NCBI GenBank assembly: GCA_002239045.1
Contig: MPNN01000005.1
Location: 62,001-126,000, forward strand
DNA length: 64,000 nucleotides
Direction of reading: 5' to 3'
Source: SAR202 cluster bacterium bin127
GTDB taxonomy: Bacteria > Chloroflexota > Dehalococcoidia > Lucifugimonadales > Lucifugimonadaceae
Shown: one piece after another, positions 25,775-34,777 of the stretch
Numbering within the stretch: the first letter of the stretch is position 1
Layout of the letters: each line of letters starts with the position of its first letter
Program-made: the position numbers and the translations under genes
The notes under the pieces: model-generated
Told to the model about the DNA's origin: nothing
Database searches by the model: none
The model's input: only the letters and a program-made list of their open reading frames with translations

Positions 25775-26812
25775 TTACGGTTTGGCACCTCGGATCAGAC
25801 GTATCCGCGCTGCGAAACGTCGCATCCTGAACTCCTGAGGATCGAACAACCGCTGTTGGTTGCGGGTTTTGAGGTATTCGGTCCACTTGGCGCACAACAT
25901 GGCGCCGGCGAGCACGATGATTGCTTCGACGTAGACGAATATGAAGAACATCATCAAAGCCGCGAGACTGCCGTAAATCGAGAGAAGATGTCCAGCGTTA
26001 AGTTGCAGGTAAACAGCAAAAACATGCTTCACGACTTCAAAAGCGACGGTCGCGACGAGTGCGACGGGCAGGATCGCTTTGATGTGTGTCTTGGTGTTTG
26101 GTACCCACGCGTAGATAAACGTCAAAACCGTGTATGTGATGGCCCACGGCAATACGATTCCTACGATCTCGAACAATGAATATCGGATCGTCGCGGTGTC
26201 GAAAGCAAAGAAAACCGCGATCTCCTCTAGGAATGAGAACACCGTGAAGACGACGAAGGATGTTAGCAACAACAGGCTCGCGATCATCATCAACGCGACC
26301 TCAACCACCCGCTGCATGAAAAAACCGCGGCGCCGTTCGATTCCCCACACGATGTTGATGCTCTGGCGAACCGCTGAGAAAACGCCCAAAGTCGAAATGA
26401 AAAGCACAAGTCCACCGAGGCCAGATGTTAGCGCCGAGTTAGTGACCGCATGAGTTATGAAATCCTCGACGAAGGATGGTCCGGATGCCGCCTCGCTGAG
26501 CACAGGTATCTGTGTCAGGATGGCATCATGCAGTAGTTCATGGAACTCCCCCTCGCCGATCGTCAGGTGGATCACCGTAATCATGGCGATTGTCAGCGGC
26601 AACAGCGACAAAAAGGTATAGAACGCGATCGCTGCTGCAAGGAAGTGCGCTTTGTAAGCGACGAATTCCCTGACAAGCTGAATCACCGGTGACGCCAGGC
26701 GTTCAATAACGCGAACGGTCGCAACGAGGTCACCTAGGAACGAAGCGCCGCGTCGGCGTAGTTCGTCGATCCTATCTACGGTGGGTATGTGCAACACGAC
26801 CCGCGGTCTCAA
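25775..26812 (-). CDS. YihY/BrkB-family membrane protein, copy 2
   Basis: A 345-residue integral membrane protein with the YihY pattern: AAAIAFYTFLSLLPL, NIVWGIERRRG, the YAWVPNTKTHIKAILP loop and YGSLAALMMFFIFVYVEAIIVLAGA. Six helices are expected. Once called ribonuclease BN, the family has no proven transport or enzyme role. The TTG start overlaps the stop of the upstream paralogue by 4 nt (TTGA), so the two are translated together. It shares much sequence with copy 1 and looks like a tandem duplicate. Confidence 0.85.
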   Translation of the reverse strand: MRPRVVLHIPTVDRIDELRRRGASFLGDLVATVRVIERLASPVIQLVREFVAYKAHFLAAAIAFYTFLSLLPLTIAMITVIHLTIGEGEFHELLHDAILTQIPVLSEAASGPSFVEDFITHAVTNSALTSGLGGLVLFISTLGVFSAVRQSINIVWGIERRRGFFMQRVVEVALMMIASLLLLTSFVVFTVFSFLEEIAVFFAFDTATIRYSLFEIVGIVLPWAITYTVLTFIYAWVPNTKTHIKAILPVALVATVAFEVVKHVFAVYLQLNAGHLLSIYGSLAALMMFFIFVYVEAIIVLAGAMLCAKWTEYLKTRNQQRLFDPQEFRMRRFAARIRLIRGAKP

Positions 26813-27786
26813 CTCTCCGGCAAGAATGCCAATCGATCGGAATCGTTTATCCGCTGAAGATTGTTTATCAATAATCGATTCTGGCGTCGTTGGTCATCGA
26901 CGCGTAGATGATTCGACCATTTGGCGGAGAACATCGCACCTGCAAGAAGAATGATCGACTCGACATAGACGAACAGGAAAAACATCATTATGGTGCTGAT
27001 GCTACCGTAGATCGATGCCAACAGCCCATCCGAGTTGCGGAGGAAGAAAATGAAGACGTATTTTGCGATTTCGAATGCAATCGTGGTCAAGACGCCAACA
27101 CCCAAGATATCAGCAAACTTGACCTTCGTGTTCGGCAACCACCAGTAGACCACGATGAAGACCAAGAATGTGATCGCCGAAGGGATCACATAACCTGCGA
27201 CGACGAGGAACCACTGATCGAACGGCGCGCGTTCGGTGGTAAGCAGTTGTGCGAGTTCCTGAATGAATGAAAACACCGCCGACAGCAGAAGCGACAGAAA
27301 GAGGAGTGAAGACGCGATCACCATCATCACGAAGTCGATAGCGCGTTCAATCAGGAATGGGCGGGGACGTTGTATGCCCCAGATAACGTTGACGCTTTTG
27401 CGAATCGAGCCGAAAACACCCATGCCTGCTATGAACAAGGTCAATCCCGTCAAGCTAGACGTGACGGCCGGATCATTACTCACATTCTGAACAAATCGTT
27501 CTACGAAAGAAGGGCCTTCAGTTTCGGCGAGAACTGGAATCTGGTTCACGATGCCACTGATTAGGCGGTCTTCGAAACCCTCTAATCCGACGACGAAGCG
27601 CCAAAGGGTGATCAAGGCAATCGACAGAGGGAAGATCGAGAGAAAAGCATAGAACGCGATGGCGGCGGCCAAATAGTGTCCATTGACCGACATGAAGTCA
27701 TTGACGTTGTGATAGACGAACCAGAATGCATGTCGCACAAACCCGAATGATCGGACGAACAGAGAAGGTTGTTCAGCTGTTGCCAA
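26809..27786 (-). CDS. YihY/BrkB-family membrane protein, copy 1
   Basis: The 325-residue tandem paralogue of the next gene. It matches in AAAIAFYAFLSIFPLSIALIT, NVIWGIQRPRPF, WWLPNTKVKFADILG and YGSISTIMMFFLFVYVESIILLAGAMFSAKW. Six membrane helices are expected. The only plausible start near the N-terminus is TTG 27786, with a poor ribosome site. The pairing may mean a heteromeric membrane complex. It lies 61 bp downstream of the pterin-binding methyltransferase gene. Confidence 0.85.
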   Translation of the reverse strand: MATAEQPSLFVRSFGFVRHAFWFVYHNVNDFMSVNGHYLAAAIAFYAFLSIFPLSIALITLWRFVVGLEGFEDRLISGIVNQIPVLAETEGPSFVERFVQNVSNDPAVTSSLTGLTLFIAGMGVFGSIRKSVNVIWGIQRPRPFLIERAIDFVMMVIASSLLFLSLLLSAVFSFIQELAQLLTTERAPFDQWFLVVAGYVIPSAITFLVFIVVYWWLPNTKVKFADILGVGVLTTIAFEIAKYVFIFFLRNSDGLLASIYGSISTIMMFFLFVYVESIILLAGAMFSAKWSNHLRVDDQRRQNRLLINNLQRINDSDRLAFLPES

Positions 27787-27847
27787 AGTTGCAGTCTCTA
27801 CGAGACCGAGGTCAGCTATCGTGTTGTGAACGCGGATTTACGTCCGA

Positions 27848-28870
27848 TCAGTCAAGTTCGCCGTTTCGGAACGCCGAGATGTAGTCCATCGCGAAGTCGT
27901 CGCGGCCTTCAAGCAGGTTGATTGCGTATTTTACGCGCGGGGATTCCATGTCGAGGTTCATCGCGCGATCAATCTTGACCTGGATAGGGTCGATGATACC
28001 TGAATCCGCCCCGGCTTCAACAACCAGCTTTACGAACGTCTCGTTGACAAGGGCTCGTTTGGGTAGTCCAAATGAAACGTTGCTCATTCCGCCCGTGATA
28101 TGGACATCGTTGCCAAAACGATTTCGGAGCTTCGTGACCGCTTCGAGAGCGTGAGGGCCGTATGCCTTGTCAACGGAAACCGGGAAGAATAAGGGGTCAA
28201 TATACATGTCCGCAAACGCGACGCCTCGGTCGCTCGCGGCGTCGACGACACGGGTGGCGTTCTCGAGTCGCTCGTCGGCATTTTCTGGCATGCCGCTCTC
28301 CGAAGCCGCGGAGATGATGCACTTCGCGTCGTGCTCCGCGATCAGATCGAGGGTTTCCAGCCGTTCCAAAGCGACGGAATTGACCATCGGCCGCCCCGCG
28401 GACCTGTCGTAAGCCTCTAACCCGGCTTGGATTATTTCAGAGTTCGACGAATCGATGCTGGGTGGGATATCGGCGACCGATTGAACGAACTCGACGAGCC
28501 ACTGCATCGCTTCGATCTGTTCGCCGATGCGATGGGAAAGTTCGTCGACGTTTAGATCCAAATATGCCGATCCGGCCTTCGTTTGTCTTTCGACTTCGTG
28601 CCTGACATACGCTTCGCCCTCGGCGGCTTCGGCTCCGTCGCAGTTGACACCCTTCCATATGGCGATCATGAAGTGCTTCAGATTGCCCTGTTGGTAGGGT
28701 TGTGTCTTCTCGAAAGATTCAGGCACACGCACGAAACGGGTTTCGCCGTCGACGCGATACTTAACGGCCTCCGAACCGTCATCGAAGACATGCCCCCTAA
28801 TGCCGCCGCGTTTCACGACGCGGGTGCAGTGAATATTCTCTCCGATGATGGTGAAGTCAGGTGTGATCAT
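27848..28870 (-). CDS. Pterin-binding (methyl)tetrahydrofolate methyltransferase, AcsE/MtgA-like
   Basis: About 340 residues of the dihydropteroate synthase-like barrel used by methyltetrahydrofolate:corrinoid methyltransferases. Visible motifs are TIIGENIHCTR, AYLDLNVDE, PPSIDSSNSEIIQAGL and GGMSNVSFGLPKRALVNETF, the last typical of AcsE/MetH-type domains. It would move a methyl group between tetrahydrofolate and a cobalamin protein. No corrinoid protein, activator or acetyl-CoA synthase gene is nearby, so the pathway is open; one-carbon demethylation is likelier than Wood-Ljungdahl. ATG 28870 is the first family residue. A 12-bp palindrome lies 21 bp upstream. Confidence 0.85.
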   Translation of the reverse strand: MITPDFTIIGENIHCTRVVKRGGIRGHVFDDGSEAVKYRVDGETRFVRVPESFEKTQPYQQGNLKHFMIAIWKGVNCDGAEAAEGEAYVRHEVERQTKAGSAYLDLNVDELSHRIGEQIEAMQWLVEFVQSVADIPPSIDSSNSEIIQAGLEAYDRSAGRPMVNSVALERLETLDLIAEHDAKCIISAASESGMPENADERLENATRVVDAASDRGVAFADMYIDPLFFPVSVDKAYGPHALEAVTKLRNRFGNDVHITGGMSNVSFGLPKRALVNETFVKLVVEAGADSGIIDPIQVKIDRAMNLDMESPRVKYAINLLEGRDDFAMDYISAFRNGELD

Positions 28871-28890
28871 TGTTCTGATGATGGCGTCGG

Positions 28891-28902
28891 TTTCCTAGGA
28901 AA
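28891..28902. promoter_or_regulatory. 12-bp perfect palindrome TTTCCTAGGAAA
   Basis: A perfect palindrome 21 bp before the pterin-binding methyltransferase ATG. It could be an operator. The same 12-mer also occurs inside the glycosyltransferase gene near 37899, so chance is possible. Confidence 0.25.
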
Positions 28903-28984
28903 TTCGTTAGAAGAGCGAACGAATCAATTCTCATACGGCACGACTGTTGATGCAAATGAAAACGTGATCCACTCGTCATCCAGT

Positions 28985-29749
28985 TTAATTTGCCTTGAAT
29001 CTCAGCAAAGTTAAACGCCAAAAAGCCTCGATGGCGATCTGAAGTGACATTTTGGACTTGCCAGCCGTCCGTTCCACGAATGTGAATGGATGTTCGACGA
29101 CGGTCAATCCGCTTCGCTGCGTCCGATGGGCTACTTCAGCTTGGAACCCAAAACCGGTGATGGTGAGCCGATCAAGGTCTATGGCTTCAAGAGCGTTGCG
29201 GTTGAATCCCTTGAAACCACCTGTAGCGTCGTGAATCTTCAGTCCCAAAATGGCTCGGATGCCGTAATTTGCCCATTTGCTAAGTAGCACTCGTGACTTC
29301 TTCCAATTGGGGTCCACGGCACCACCATCGCTGTACCGGGTTCCGACAACGACATCAGCGCATTGAAGCAATTCGATCATACGAGGGACCTCGGCAGGAG
29401 GATGCGATAAGTCGCAATCCATCTGAACGATGCGCGCAACACCCGCGTCTAATGCGATCTTGAATCCGGCGATGTATGCGGTTCCCAATCCCAGTTTGCC
29501 GCCCCGATGAGCCACTAAGATCCGTCCTGGGTGTTCGTCCGCAAGACCGTCAGCGATCTCGCCGGTTCCGTCAGGAGATGAATCGTCCACGAACAGGATG
29601 CCGAGGTCTTCGATCTCCAATTCGATGAGCTTTTGGACGATAGTTCCAATGTTTTCGGCTTCGTTGAAAGTTGGGATGACGACGGCGACTGTAATGTGAT
29701 TCTCGAATCTGCCGACGACGCGGATTCCTTGTGCTCGTGTCTGTGGCAT
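28985..29749 (-). CDS. Family 2 glycosyltransferase, polyprenol-phosphate mannosyltransferase (DPM1)-like
   Basis: About 254 residues with VAVVIPTFNEAENI, FVDDSSPDGT, the metal-binding QMDCDLSHPP and the DATGGFKGFNR acceptor-side motif. These define the soluble DPM1 group, which loads mannose or glucose from a nucleotide sugar onto a polyprenyl phosphate. There is no C-terminal membrane domain. I prefer ATG 29749; a TTG at 29788 would overlap lysC. It follows lysC by 19 nt on the same strand, but no functional link is evident. A second, different GT2 gene is at 37435. Confidence 0.88.
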   Translation of the reverse strand: MPQTRAQGIRVVGRFENHITVAVVIPTFNEAENIGTIVQKLIELEIEDLGILFVDDSSPDGTGEIADGLADEHPGRILVAHRGGKLGLGTAYIAGFKIALDAGVARIVQMDCDLSHPPAEVPRMIELLQCADVVVGTRYSDGGAVDPNWKKSRVLLSKWANYGIRAILGLKIHDATGGFKGFNRNALEAIDLDRLTITGFGFQAEVAHRTQRSGLTVVEHPFTFVERTAGKSKMSLQIAIEAFWRLTLLRFKAN

Positions 29750-29768
29750 CAAATGATCCGTACGATTC

Positions 29769-31031
29769 TCAATCCGCTTCCAGTTCAAATTCAGAGTGTA
29801 ACGCTCTCGCGGCTGTAGCCACGTGTTCCTGGTCGACGATGCACGTGATGCGAATCTCTGAAGTCGTAATCATCTCGATGTTTACATTAGCGTCGGCGAG
29901 TGCCCGGAACATGCGAGCTGCGTATCCCGGCGAGTTGGTCATACCAGTACCGACGACGCTGACTTTGGCAAGTCCGTCCCGCGTGGCAATATCGCTGTAA
30001 CCCACTTCGGTGTTTTGCGAAGTTATCTCGGCAACTCTTTGAAGGTACTCTTGACCCACCGTGAACGACATGTCGGTGAGTCCGTGAGATGAAACGTTTT
30101 GGACTATAACGTCGATGCTGATGCCCGCCTCTGCGAGCGGCATCATGATCGCCGCGGCGATACCGGGGCGGTCCGCGATTCCGTGTAGCGTGACTCGGGC
30201 GACGGAACGCTCAGTTGCGATGCTGGTGATGCTCTTTCGAATCTCCATGTTGCTGTTTTGGTCCTCAAGATTGCCGATTTTAGTTCCCGCAGCGTGCGGG
30301 TTGAAGGAAGAAGTGATGAGCATCGGAACCTTGTGCACCGACGCCATCTCGATCGATCGAGGGTTCATCTTCGCGCCAAGAGACGCCATTTCCAGCATCT
30401 CTTCGTAACCGATTTGGGGTATGACTCTGGCGTCCGGCACAAGGCGCGGGTCAGCGGTTAGGATGCCGTCGACATCGGTATATATTTCACAAACGTCTGC
30501 CTCGATCGATGCTGCAATCGCTACGGCGGTCAAATCTGATGCGCCGCGTCCCAGTGTGGTCGTGTCGTCAGCGGGTGTGAGGCCTTGGAATCCGGCGATA
30601 ACTACAATTCGTCCACGTTTGATTTCCCGAAGCACGCGGGCAGGTTCAATGTTGGCGATGCGCGCTGAACCGAACGTTTCATCGGTCTGAATGCCTGCTT
30701 GCCGACCGCTGAGGCTAATGGCATCGTGACCTAAACCTCGGATTGCGATGCCCATCAAAGATGCGCTCACTAACTCTCCGGTAGATATCAGGGCGTCGGT
30801 TTCGCGCGGGCTAGGCGAATAGTCGCCGGACAGACGATGTGCGAGGTTCAGGAGTTCATCGGTTGTGTCGCCCATGGCGGAGACACAAACAACGAGATCG
30901 GCACCTTGCTCGCGGCGCGCGGCAACTCGTTTGGCTACCTTTCGCAGTAGTTCTTCGGTGGCTAGCGAACTGCCACCGAATTTTTGGACTACGACTTGCT
31001 TCGTTTGCGGCATTTCGAATTCAACTGTCAT
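29769..31031 (-). CDS. lysC: Aspartate kinase
   Basis: Phosphorylates aspartate, the first step to lysine, threonine and methionine. It shows the kinase motif KFGGSS near the N-terminus, LSGRQAGIQTDETFG, GRGASDLTAVAIAA and YTDVDGI, then two C-terminal ACT domains (RVTLHGIADRPGIAAAI; VSVVGTGMTNSPGYAARMF) that sense the end products. About 420 residues, a normal monofunctional size. ATG 31031 overlaps the thrB stop by 11 nt; a TTG at 31049 with AAGGG upstream is an alternative. With thrB it forms a small threonine operon; homoserine dehydrogenase and thrC are not visible. Confidence 0.95.
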   Translation of the reverse strand: MTVEFEMPQTKQVVVQKFGGSSLATEELLRKVAKRVAARREQGADLVVCVSAMGDTTDELLNLAHRLSGDYSPSPRETDALISTGELVSASLMGIAIRGLGHDAISLSGRQAGIQTDETFGSARIANIEPARVLREIKRGRIVVIAGFQGLTPADDTTTLGRGASDLTAVAIAASIEADVCEIYTDVDGILTADPRLVPDARVIPQIGYEEMLEMASLGAKMNPRSIEMASVHKVPMLITSSFNPHAAGTKIGNLEDQNSNMEIRKSITSIATERSVARVTLHGIADRPGIAAAIMMPLAEAGISIDVIVQNVSSHGLTDMSFTVGQEYLQRVAEITSQNTEVGYSDIATRDGLAKVSVVGTGMTNSPGYAARMFRALADANVNIEMITTSEIRITCIVDQEHVATAARALHSEFELEAD

Positions 31032-31980
31032 GTTCGCATTGGGATTCAATCCGCATCCCTTCGTGTGAGATGTCGAGAATCAATGCCTTTCCAACGATCT
31101 GCGCTTTCCTCGCGTTTTCTGACATTTCGTAACAGATCGTCATGAAACGATCGGTAGCTAGTGCCATGACAGTCGGTCCCGCGCCGGAAAGAAATACGCC
31201 GTGAGCGCCGGCATCGAGCGCGCCGCGCGCGATGGGCCGGAATCTTGGGAACAGTTTTTCGATGCGTTGCGGTTGATGCAATCGGTCATCGGTGGCGTGT
31301 CGTAGAAGCGGCCATTGGCGCGTTTCAAGTGCGTGAACCAGCATGGCGGCGCGACCGACATTAAAAACGGCGTCGGAACGCGGCACCACGTCGGGCAATA
31401 TTCCTCGGGCTTCCTTGGTCGCCATCGTGAAATCTGGCACGAATACCACGGCTTTCAACTCGTCGGCGATATTGACGCGGCTGACAATCCAGCTACTGTC
31501 TGGGCAACCGTCATCAACGTTGAATCCGATTTGGCAACCTCCGTACACCGCGGGCGAGACATTGTCCGGATGACCTTCGATATCGGCGGCGATGGTGAAG
31601 ATACGCCGCTGAGATTCTGCCTCCGCGATATCAAACCCAGCGAATGCGAATGCGGCGGCGATGCCCGTAACTGTGGCCGCAGATGACGAACCTAAACCGC
31701 GGGCCAGCGGGATGATGTTGTGGCAATCGAACGCCAATGGCATCGGGTCGACTCCAAGTTCCCGAAATGTTCGACGGGCGCTCGAAACGACTAGATTACT
31801 TTCGTCCCTCGGTAGCAAATCTGAACCTTCGCCGGAGATCGTAATTGAGGAACTGCCGAAAGTGACGTTGGTCTCGTTCCAGAGATTGACCGCCACGCCG
31901 ATGCAATCGAAACCGGGTCCGAGGTTTGCGCTTGTCGCAGGCACTCGGATAGTCGCGCGTTCGAGTTTAGGCTCGGGCAT
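31021..31980 (-). CDS. thrB: Homoserine kinase
   Basis: GHMP-family kinase phosphorylating L-homoserine for threonine synthesis. The 319-residue protein shows RVPATSANLGPGFDCIG at the N-terminus, the ATP loop PLARGLGSSSAA, GHPDNVSPA and the C-terminal LSGAGPTVMA. Its stop overlaps lysC, which follows on the same strand, so the two are coupled. It is divergent from the hydroxyacid dehydrogenase gene. Confidence 0.95.
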   Translation of the reverse strand: MPEPKLERATIRVPATSANLGPGFDCIGVAVNLWNETNVTFGSSSITISGEGSDLLPRDESNLVVSSARRTFRELGVDPMPLAFDCHNIIPLARGLGSSSAATVTGIAAAFAFAGFDIAEAESQRRIFTIAADIEGHPDNVSPAVYGGCQIGFNVDDGCPDSSWIVSRVNIADELKAVVFVPDFTMATKEARGILPDVVPRSDAVFNVGRAAMLVHALETRQWPLLRHATDDRLHQPQRIEKLFPRFRPIARGALDAGAHGVFLSGAGPTVMALATDRFMTICYEMSENARKAQIVGKALILDISHEGMRIESQCEHDS

Positions 31981-32091
31981 AGTTTTGGATGCGTGCGGCG
32001 TTGTTCTCGGAGACGGAGGAGCGTTTCAAACTATCGCTTTGCCGGTAGGCTCGAGTAGGGGCGAAAGTCAAATGACGCGCTACCAAACTAG

Positions 32092-32097
32092 TATAAT
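32092..32097 (+). promoter_or_regulatory. -10 element upstream of the hydroxyacid dehydrogenase gene
   Basis: A perfect TATAAT, 91 bp before ATG 32189, in the divergent thrB region. No convincing -35 is seen at normal spacing. Confidence 0.45.
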
Positions 32098-32188
32098 GCG
32101 CTATTCGTGGCGACTGTTGGGCGCGATTGTTCGCACAACATTGAAAGTACGCGACGCAAAAACGAACAGAAAGTAGAGCGTTGAAACG

Positions 32189-33184
32189 ATGGCCGTAGTG
32201 GTTCTTTTGGCTCCGAAAGAGGATGCGCGCGGTAAAACGCGTACCGTTGAGATGTTGGAGGAGGCGGAAAAGCATCCCGACGTCGAGTTGCGGTTCGTAG
32301 ATTCGAATCAACCACCCGAAGACGTGTTGAAAGAGTGCAAAGACGCGGTCGCGCTGATACCCGCAGGTGGGCGTGGTTTGCTCGACGCTGAATTTGTCTC
32401 CAAATTGGGCAACCTGCGTTTGATCCAAACCTTTAGCGCCGGCACCGATTGGCTAGACAAAGCAGCGTTGGCCGAACTCGGTGTGGCCGTCTCGAACAAC
32501 GGCGGCGCGAACGCAGTGGCGGTTGCTGAACACGCAGTGATACTGATGCTCTCGGTTGAGCGCAAGATTGATCGACAGATCGAATCAGTTAAGAATGGAA
32601 CTTGGATGGCAGGCGTGGGCGGTGACCGCACCGAGTTTCACACCTTGGTTGGAAAGCGGGTTGGAATCGTTGGCCTTGGTCGTATCGGGTCGAGAGTCGC
32701 GAAACGGTTGCAAGGCTGGGAGTGTGAAGTCGTCTATAACGACGTCGTGGATTACGACGATCAATACGTTGAAGCGGCGGGAGCTAGGTTCGTTGAACTC
32801 GATGAATTGTTGGAGACATCTGACATCGTGAGCCTCCACGTTCCGCTCGAGCGAACGACGCGGCACATGATATCTGACCGAGAATTCTCTTTGATGAAAA
32901 GCACCGCGATTCTGGTTAACACATGTCGTGGTCCGGTTGTGGATGAAGCGGCGCTGAAACGTGCATTGCGAGACGGGCAGATTTTCGGAGCTGGATTGGA
33001 TGTGACAGAAGTGGAGCCGATTGAGCCCGATAACGATCTTCCGAATCTTCCCAACGTGGTTGTCACGCCGCATTTGGCCACCCGGGCGTTGGAATCGGAG
33101 CACAACGCAACCGCTTATGCGCTCGCCAACGTAGCCCGCGTGGCTCGTGGCGAGGATCCGGAGTGGGTCGTTCCGCCGGTGTGA
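32189..33184 (+). CDS. D-isomer-specific 2-hydroxyacid dehydrogenase
   Basis: A 331-residue NAD-dependent enzyme with the cofactor motif GKRVGIVGLGRIGSRVAKRL and the catalytic Arg in LVNTCRGPVVDE. The acidic residue lies in GLDVTEVEP and the His in VVTPHLATRA. Substrates in the family include glycerate, lactate and 3-phosphoglycerate. It lacks the ACT domain of most SerA proteins, so the substrate is unassigned. It stands 87 bp ahead of the purine genes and may or may not be cotranscribed with them. Confidence 0.9.
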   Translation: MAVVVLLAPKEDARGKTRTVEMLEEAEKHPDVELRFVDSNQPPEDVLKECKDAVALIPAGGRGLLDAEFVSKLGNLRLIQTFSAGTDWLDKAALAELGVAVSNNGGANAVAVAEHAVILMLSVERKIDRQIESVKNGTWMAGVGGDRTEFHTLVGKRVGIVGLGRIGSRVAKRLQGWECEVVYNDVVDYDDQYVEAAGARFVELDELLETSDIVSLHVPLERTTRHMISDREFSLMKSTAILVNTCRGPVVDEAALKRALRDGQIFGAGLDVTEVEPIEPDNDLPNLPNVVVTPHLATRALESEHNATAYALANVARVARGEDPEWVVPPV

Positions 33185-33271
33185 GTTATGGATCGCGGAA
33201 TGGGCGCGGTGTGTGAATCGCATTTAACATGGAACTAGCACGTGCACCGTTGATGGTGAGTTTGCACTCGG

Positions 33272-34771
33272 ATGTTGCGCCACGTTGCTACTGCACCGGA
33301 CTTGCGTGATTCACTAAAACACGAGACCGAATACGTTGCTGCCAGCGACGATAAACCGCGGGAGGCCTGCGGTATCTTCGGTGCATATACCCCGGGACAC
33401 GAAGCGGCCCGAGCTGCGTTCTTCGGAATCTTTGCACTTCAACACCGCGGGCAGGAAAGCGCGGGTATCGCATCATCGAATGGCTCCTCTTTGGGAGTTA
33501 CGGCAGAAGTAGGATTGGTCTCGCAAGTCTTTGAAGAACAAGATCTGCAAGACTTGCGTGGGCACTTGGCCATCGCCCATACCAGATACTCGACCACGGG
33601 GTCGAATCGTCGCCAAAACGCACAACCGCTTCTGGCTTACGGGCCCCGAGGCGCGATCGCGTTGGGACACAACGGCAATGTGATCAACGCGCTGCCTCTG
33701 CGCGAATACTGCCGAGAGCAGTACAACAGTGTTTTCACTGGTACCTCCGACAGCGAGGTGATTGCCGAGTTGTTTGCCAAGACACCAGGCGACAACTGGT
33801 TCGAAGTTTCGGACCGAGTGATGCCGATGCTGAGTGGTGCCTACTCCCTGATCATGATGACCAAACACGAGCTGATTGCGGTCCGCGACCCGCTCGGTGT
33901 CCGTCCGTTGTGTCTGGGGAGGTTAGACGGTGGCTGGGTATTCGCATCCGAGACCGCAGCTCTTGACAATTTAGGTGCTGAATTCGAGCGCGAGTTGGAG
34001 CCTGGCGAAGTCATCGTCGTCAATCGTGAGGGTATCGAAACCTGGGTTTGGCCCAAGGCTTCGGTTGCTCACAAGATGTGCATATTCGAGCAGATCTACT
34101 TCGCCCGTCCAGACAGCATCCTTGATGGCAGCCTAGCTTACGAGAATCGGATGAGGATGGGTGAAATCGCCTACAACGAAGAACCAATCGAAGCGGATCT
34201 CGTTATCGGCATCCCGGACTCATCGACGCCTCACGCGGTGGGCTACGCTGCTGCTGCCAATATCCCATATGCAGAGGGATTGGTAAAAAACCGTTACGTC
34301 GGCAGGACATTCATCCAACCGGATCAATATATGCGGGAAATTGGCGTTCGAACTAAGTTCAACACCATGAAACAGGTAATCAGCGGCAAGCGAATTGTGG
34401 TCGTAGATGACACGATTGTCCGTAGCACTACAATCAGGCACGTCGTCAAGATGTTGCGTGACGCAGGTGCCAAAGAGGTCCACGTAAGGGTAGCCGCGCC
34501 TCCGATAAAGTCGACGTGTCATTTCGGAGTTGACATGGCGACATTGGACCAGCTCATCGCCGCCAACTACACCGTGGACGAAATTTGCGAAATCATTGGT
34601 GCGGACAGTTTGAAGTATTTGAGTTTGCAAGGGTTGGAACAAGCGGTTTCGGCTGGTCGGAATGAGTATTGTCGCGGATGCTTCACCGGCAAATATCCAA
34701 TCGACGTCCAACTTGAGATGGATAAGTTACGCATGGATCGGTTGGCCGCTGAGCCAGCTGGTGTCGCCTGA
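33272..34771 (+). CDS. purF: Amidophosphoribosyltransferase
   Basis: First committed step of purine synthesis, PRPP plus glutamine to phosphoribosylamine. The N-terminal glutaminase domain has its nucleophile in REACGIFG, so a propeptide of about 32 residues precedes Cys33 as in the B. subtilis type. The PRPP site is VVVDDTIVRSTT. Four Cys match the iron-sulfur ligands of B. subtilis PurF (KMCIFEQ, STCHFGVDM and CRGC), implying a [4Fe-4S] cluster. 499 residues. purM starts 6 nt after its stop. Confidence 0.96.
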   Translation: MLRHVATAPDLRDSLKHETEYVAASDDKPREACGIFGAYTPGHEAARAAFFGIFALQHRGQESAGIASSNGSSLGVTAEVGLVSQVFEEQDLQDLRGHLAIAHTRYSTTGSNRRQNAQPLLAYGPRGAIALGHNGNVINALPLREYCREQYNSVFTGTSDSEVIAELFAKTPGDNWFEVSDRVMPMLSGAYSLIMMTKHELIAVRDPLGVRPLCLGRLDGGWVFASETAALDNLGAEFERELEPGEVIVVNREGIETWVWPKASVAHKMCIFEQIYFARPDSILDGSLAYENRMRMGEIAYNEEPIEADLVIGIPDSSTPHAVGYAAAANIPYAEGLVKNRYVGRTFIQPDQYMREIGVRTKFNTMKQVISGKRIVVVDDTIVRSTTIRHVVKMLRDAGAKEVHVRVAAPPIKSTCHFGVDMATLDQLIAANYTVDEICEIIGADSLKYLSLQGLEQAVSAGRNEYCRGCFTGKYPIDVQLEMDKLRMDRLAAEPAGVA

Positions 34772-34777
34772 TCGCGG

